Shown in pieces: positions 62,906 through 64,000 of a stretch of DNA of 64,000 nt. The translations under genes were made by a program, and so were the position numbers. Within the stretch, counting starts at the first letter, position 1; the number at the start of each line of letters is the position of its first letter. Below the pieces are notes generated by a model. The model did no database searches and was not told the DNA's origin. It saw only the letters and a list, made by a program, of their open reading frames with translations. The stretch is from Atrichornis clamosus (taxonomy: Eukaryota; Chordata; Aves; Passeriformes; Menuridae): the NCBI GenBank assembly GCA_013400975.1, contig WBMZ01000269.1, forward strand, positions 62,100 to 126,099, in the 5' to 3' direction.

Positions 62906-64000
62906 CTAGAGAAAAGAAAAGAAACATGCTCAAGCACTGTAGTACTAAAATAATAAAGCTAATTTGTGCTTCAGCACTGTCCCTTTTAGGGCTTTCCTAA
63001 ACAATGAATTTTTACAACATTTTACATACAGGTAATTTAAGATGTGTTTTATGAAACTCCATTAATGAATATAAAACACTTTTCATAGGGCTTCATATAT
63101 TTCTGACCCCAGAATCTGGAGAAAAAATTTCAGTCCTCACTGTTTTAATTCATTATGTCTCAAACAGCTGTTCGTAAACCGTAACATAAACTACATATTG
63201 GCAAACCAGCTTAGAGTGTGTTAGTAAAAAGCATATTAACATATTTTGTACTAAATAGTTTAAGCAAACCAGTGATTATTTACAACCTACATCTGAGAGT
63301 TTGAGAACACAGCAGTTGGCAGCCTGTAGGCAGTCATTCAAATGGTAGGTAATGAGTAATCTCTTCCTACACAATTTAGGCTCACACAGATTTCAAACAT
63401 TTAAAGATGCCAGGCCTATTTTATATCAAATGCAAAATAATAGGATTTTTCAGTATTAATAAGCACCTTCTACTTCCAAACTGGTAACTTCATGTATTGA
63501 TCTAAAGTAAAAAAAAATTATTAGTAATATTTTACGTCTTGGAGCACGTGATCAATTGACTAAATTCTATCTCCTGGACATAGAAGAAAAATGTCTGTGA
63601 GGATGACACACGTTTTGTGCCATTTGATGGTGCTTGTCTGAGTTTATGTTCTGGTAAATCTCTTAAAGCAATGAGGAAGGAAACTGAGACTGTAAATATA
63701 TTACCCCAAAGTATTTACACAACTAACATTGAGATATGGATGGGATTTCTCACCCTCATCACTCTAACATGACCCAAACAATACAATGCAATAGATTGTT
63801 CAACGATCAGGATTTCCTATTGAAATTCAGTGATGCAATACTTCATTCTAATGTTATCTTTCTTATTCCAGTAACCAGGGCTCAAGCTAAACTGATTTGT
63901 GCTTCCTTATAGGAGGTGAAATTCCTTCTTCCCTGGGCTTTACTTACAGGTGGCTGGTGCTGGGAGAGGAGCTTTGTGCTTGGTGTCAGCAGCATCCATA
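62906..64000 (-). other. HRH1: HRH1 5' intron, partial
   Basis: AT-rich sequence upstream of the HRH1 coding-exon acceptor. No upstream exon or promoter is recognised before the window edge. Confidence 0.6.

Overview
The window is vertebrate nuclear DNA, almost certainly from a bird. It is AT-rich and intron-dominated. It carries one multi-exon gene and one single-exon G-protein-coupled receptor gene, both on the minus strand, with a GC-rich CpG-island promoter between them. The predicted proteins agree closely with avian versions of ATG7 and HRH1 as I remember them. One degraded CR1-type LINE tail, typical of birds and reptiles, lies between the genes. I see no bacterial or phage features, CRISPR arrays, operons, tRNA or rRNA genes, or intact mobile elements.

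Layout, right to left in the direction of transcription. At 62.9-64.0 kb is the end of an HRH1 5' UTR intron. At 61.37-62.79 kb is the intronless HRH1 coding region (histamine H1 receptor). At about 57.0-61.3 kb is the HRH1 3' flank and intergenic DNA, with the CR1 relic at about 57.05-57.38 kb. At about 55.95-56.97 kb is the ATG7 CpG island, with two perfect CRE palindromes, an E-box/CLEAR-like site, several GC-rich tandem repeats and a probable non-coding first exon ending at 56,571. From 53,504 down to 21,160 are seventeen coding exons of ATG7 (exons 2-18 here), all with GT-AG boundaries and a continuous reading frame of 699 codons. From 21,159 to base 1 is the last ATG7 intron. The short terminal coding exon, about 10 codons by homology, is not visible and probably lies beyond the left edge.

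The two genes are functionally unrelated neighbours: HRH1 is a cell-surface amine receptor and ATG7 is the cytosolic E1-like enzyme of autophagy. The same order and orientation (HRH1 upstream of ATG7, same strand) is known in human 3p25, so the linkage is ancestral to amniotes. I found no clearly novel system. The observations most worth checking concern ATG7 regulation: the CRE/E-box cluster, a possible overlapping upstream ORF, a G-quadruplex and tandem repeats flanking the first exon, and a 20-base T run in the polypyrimidine tract of exon 17.
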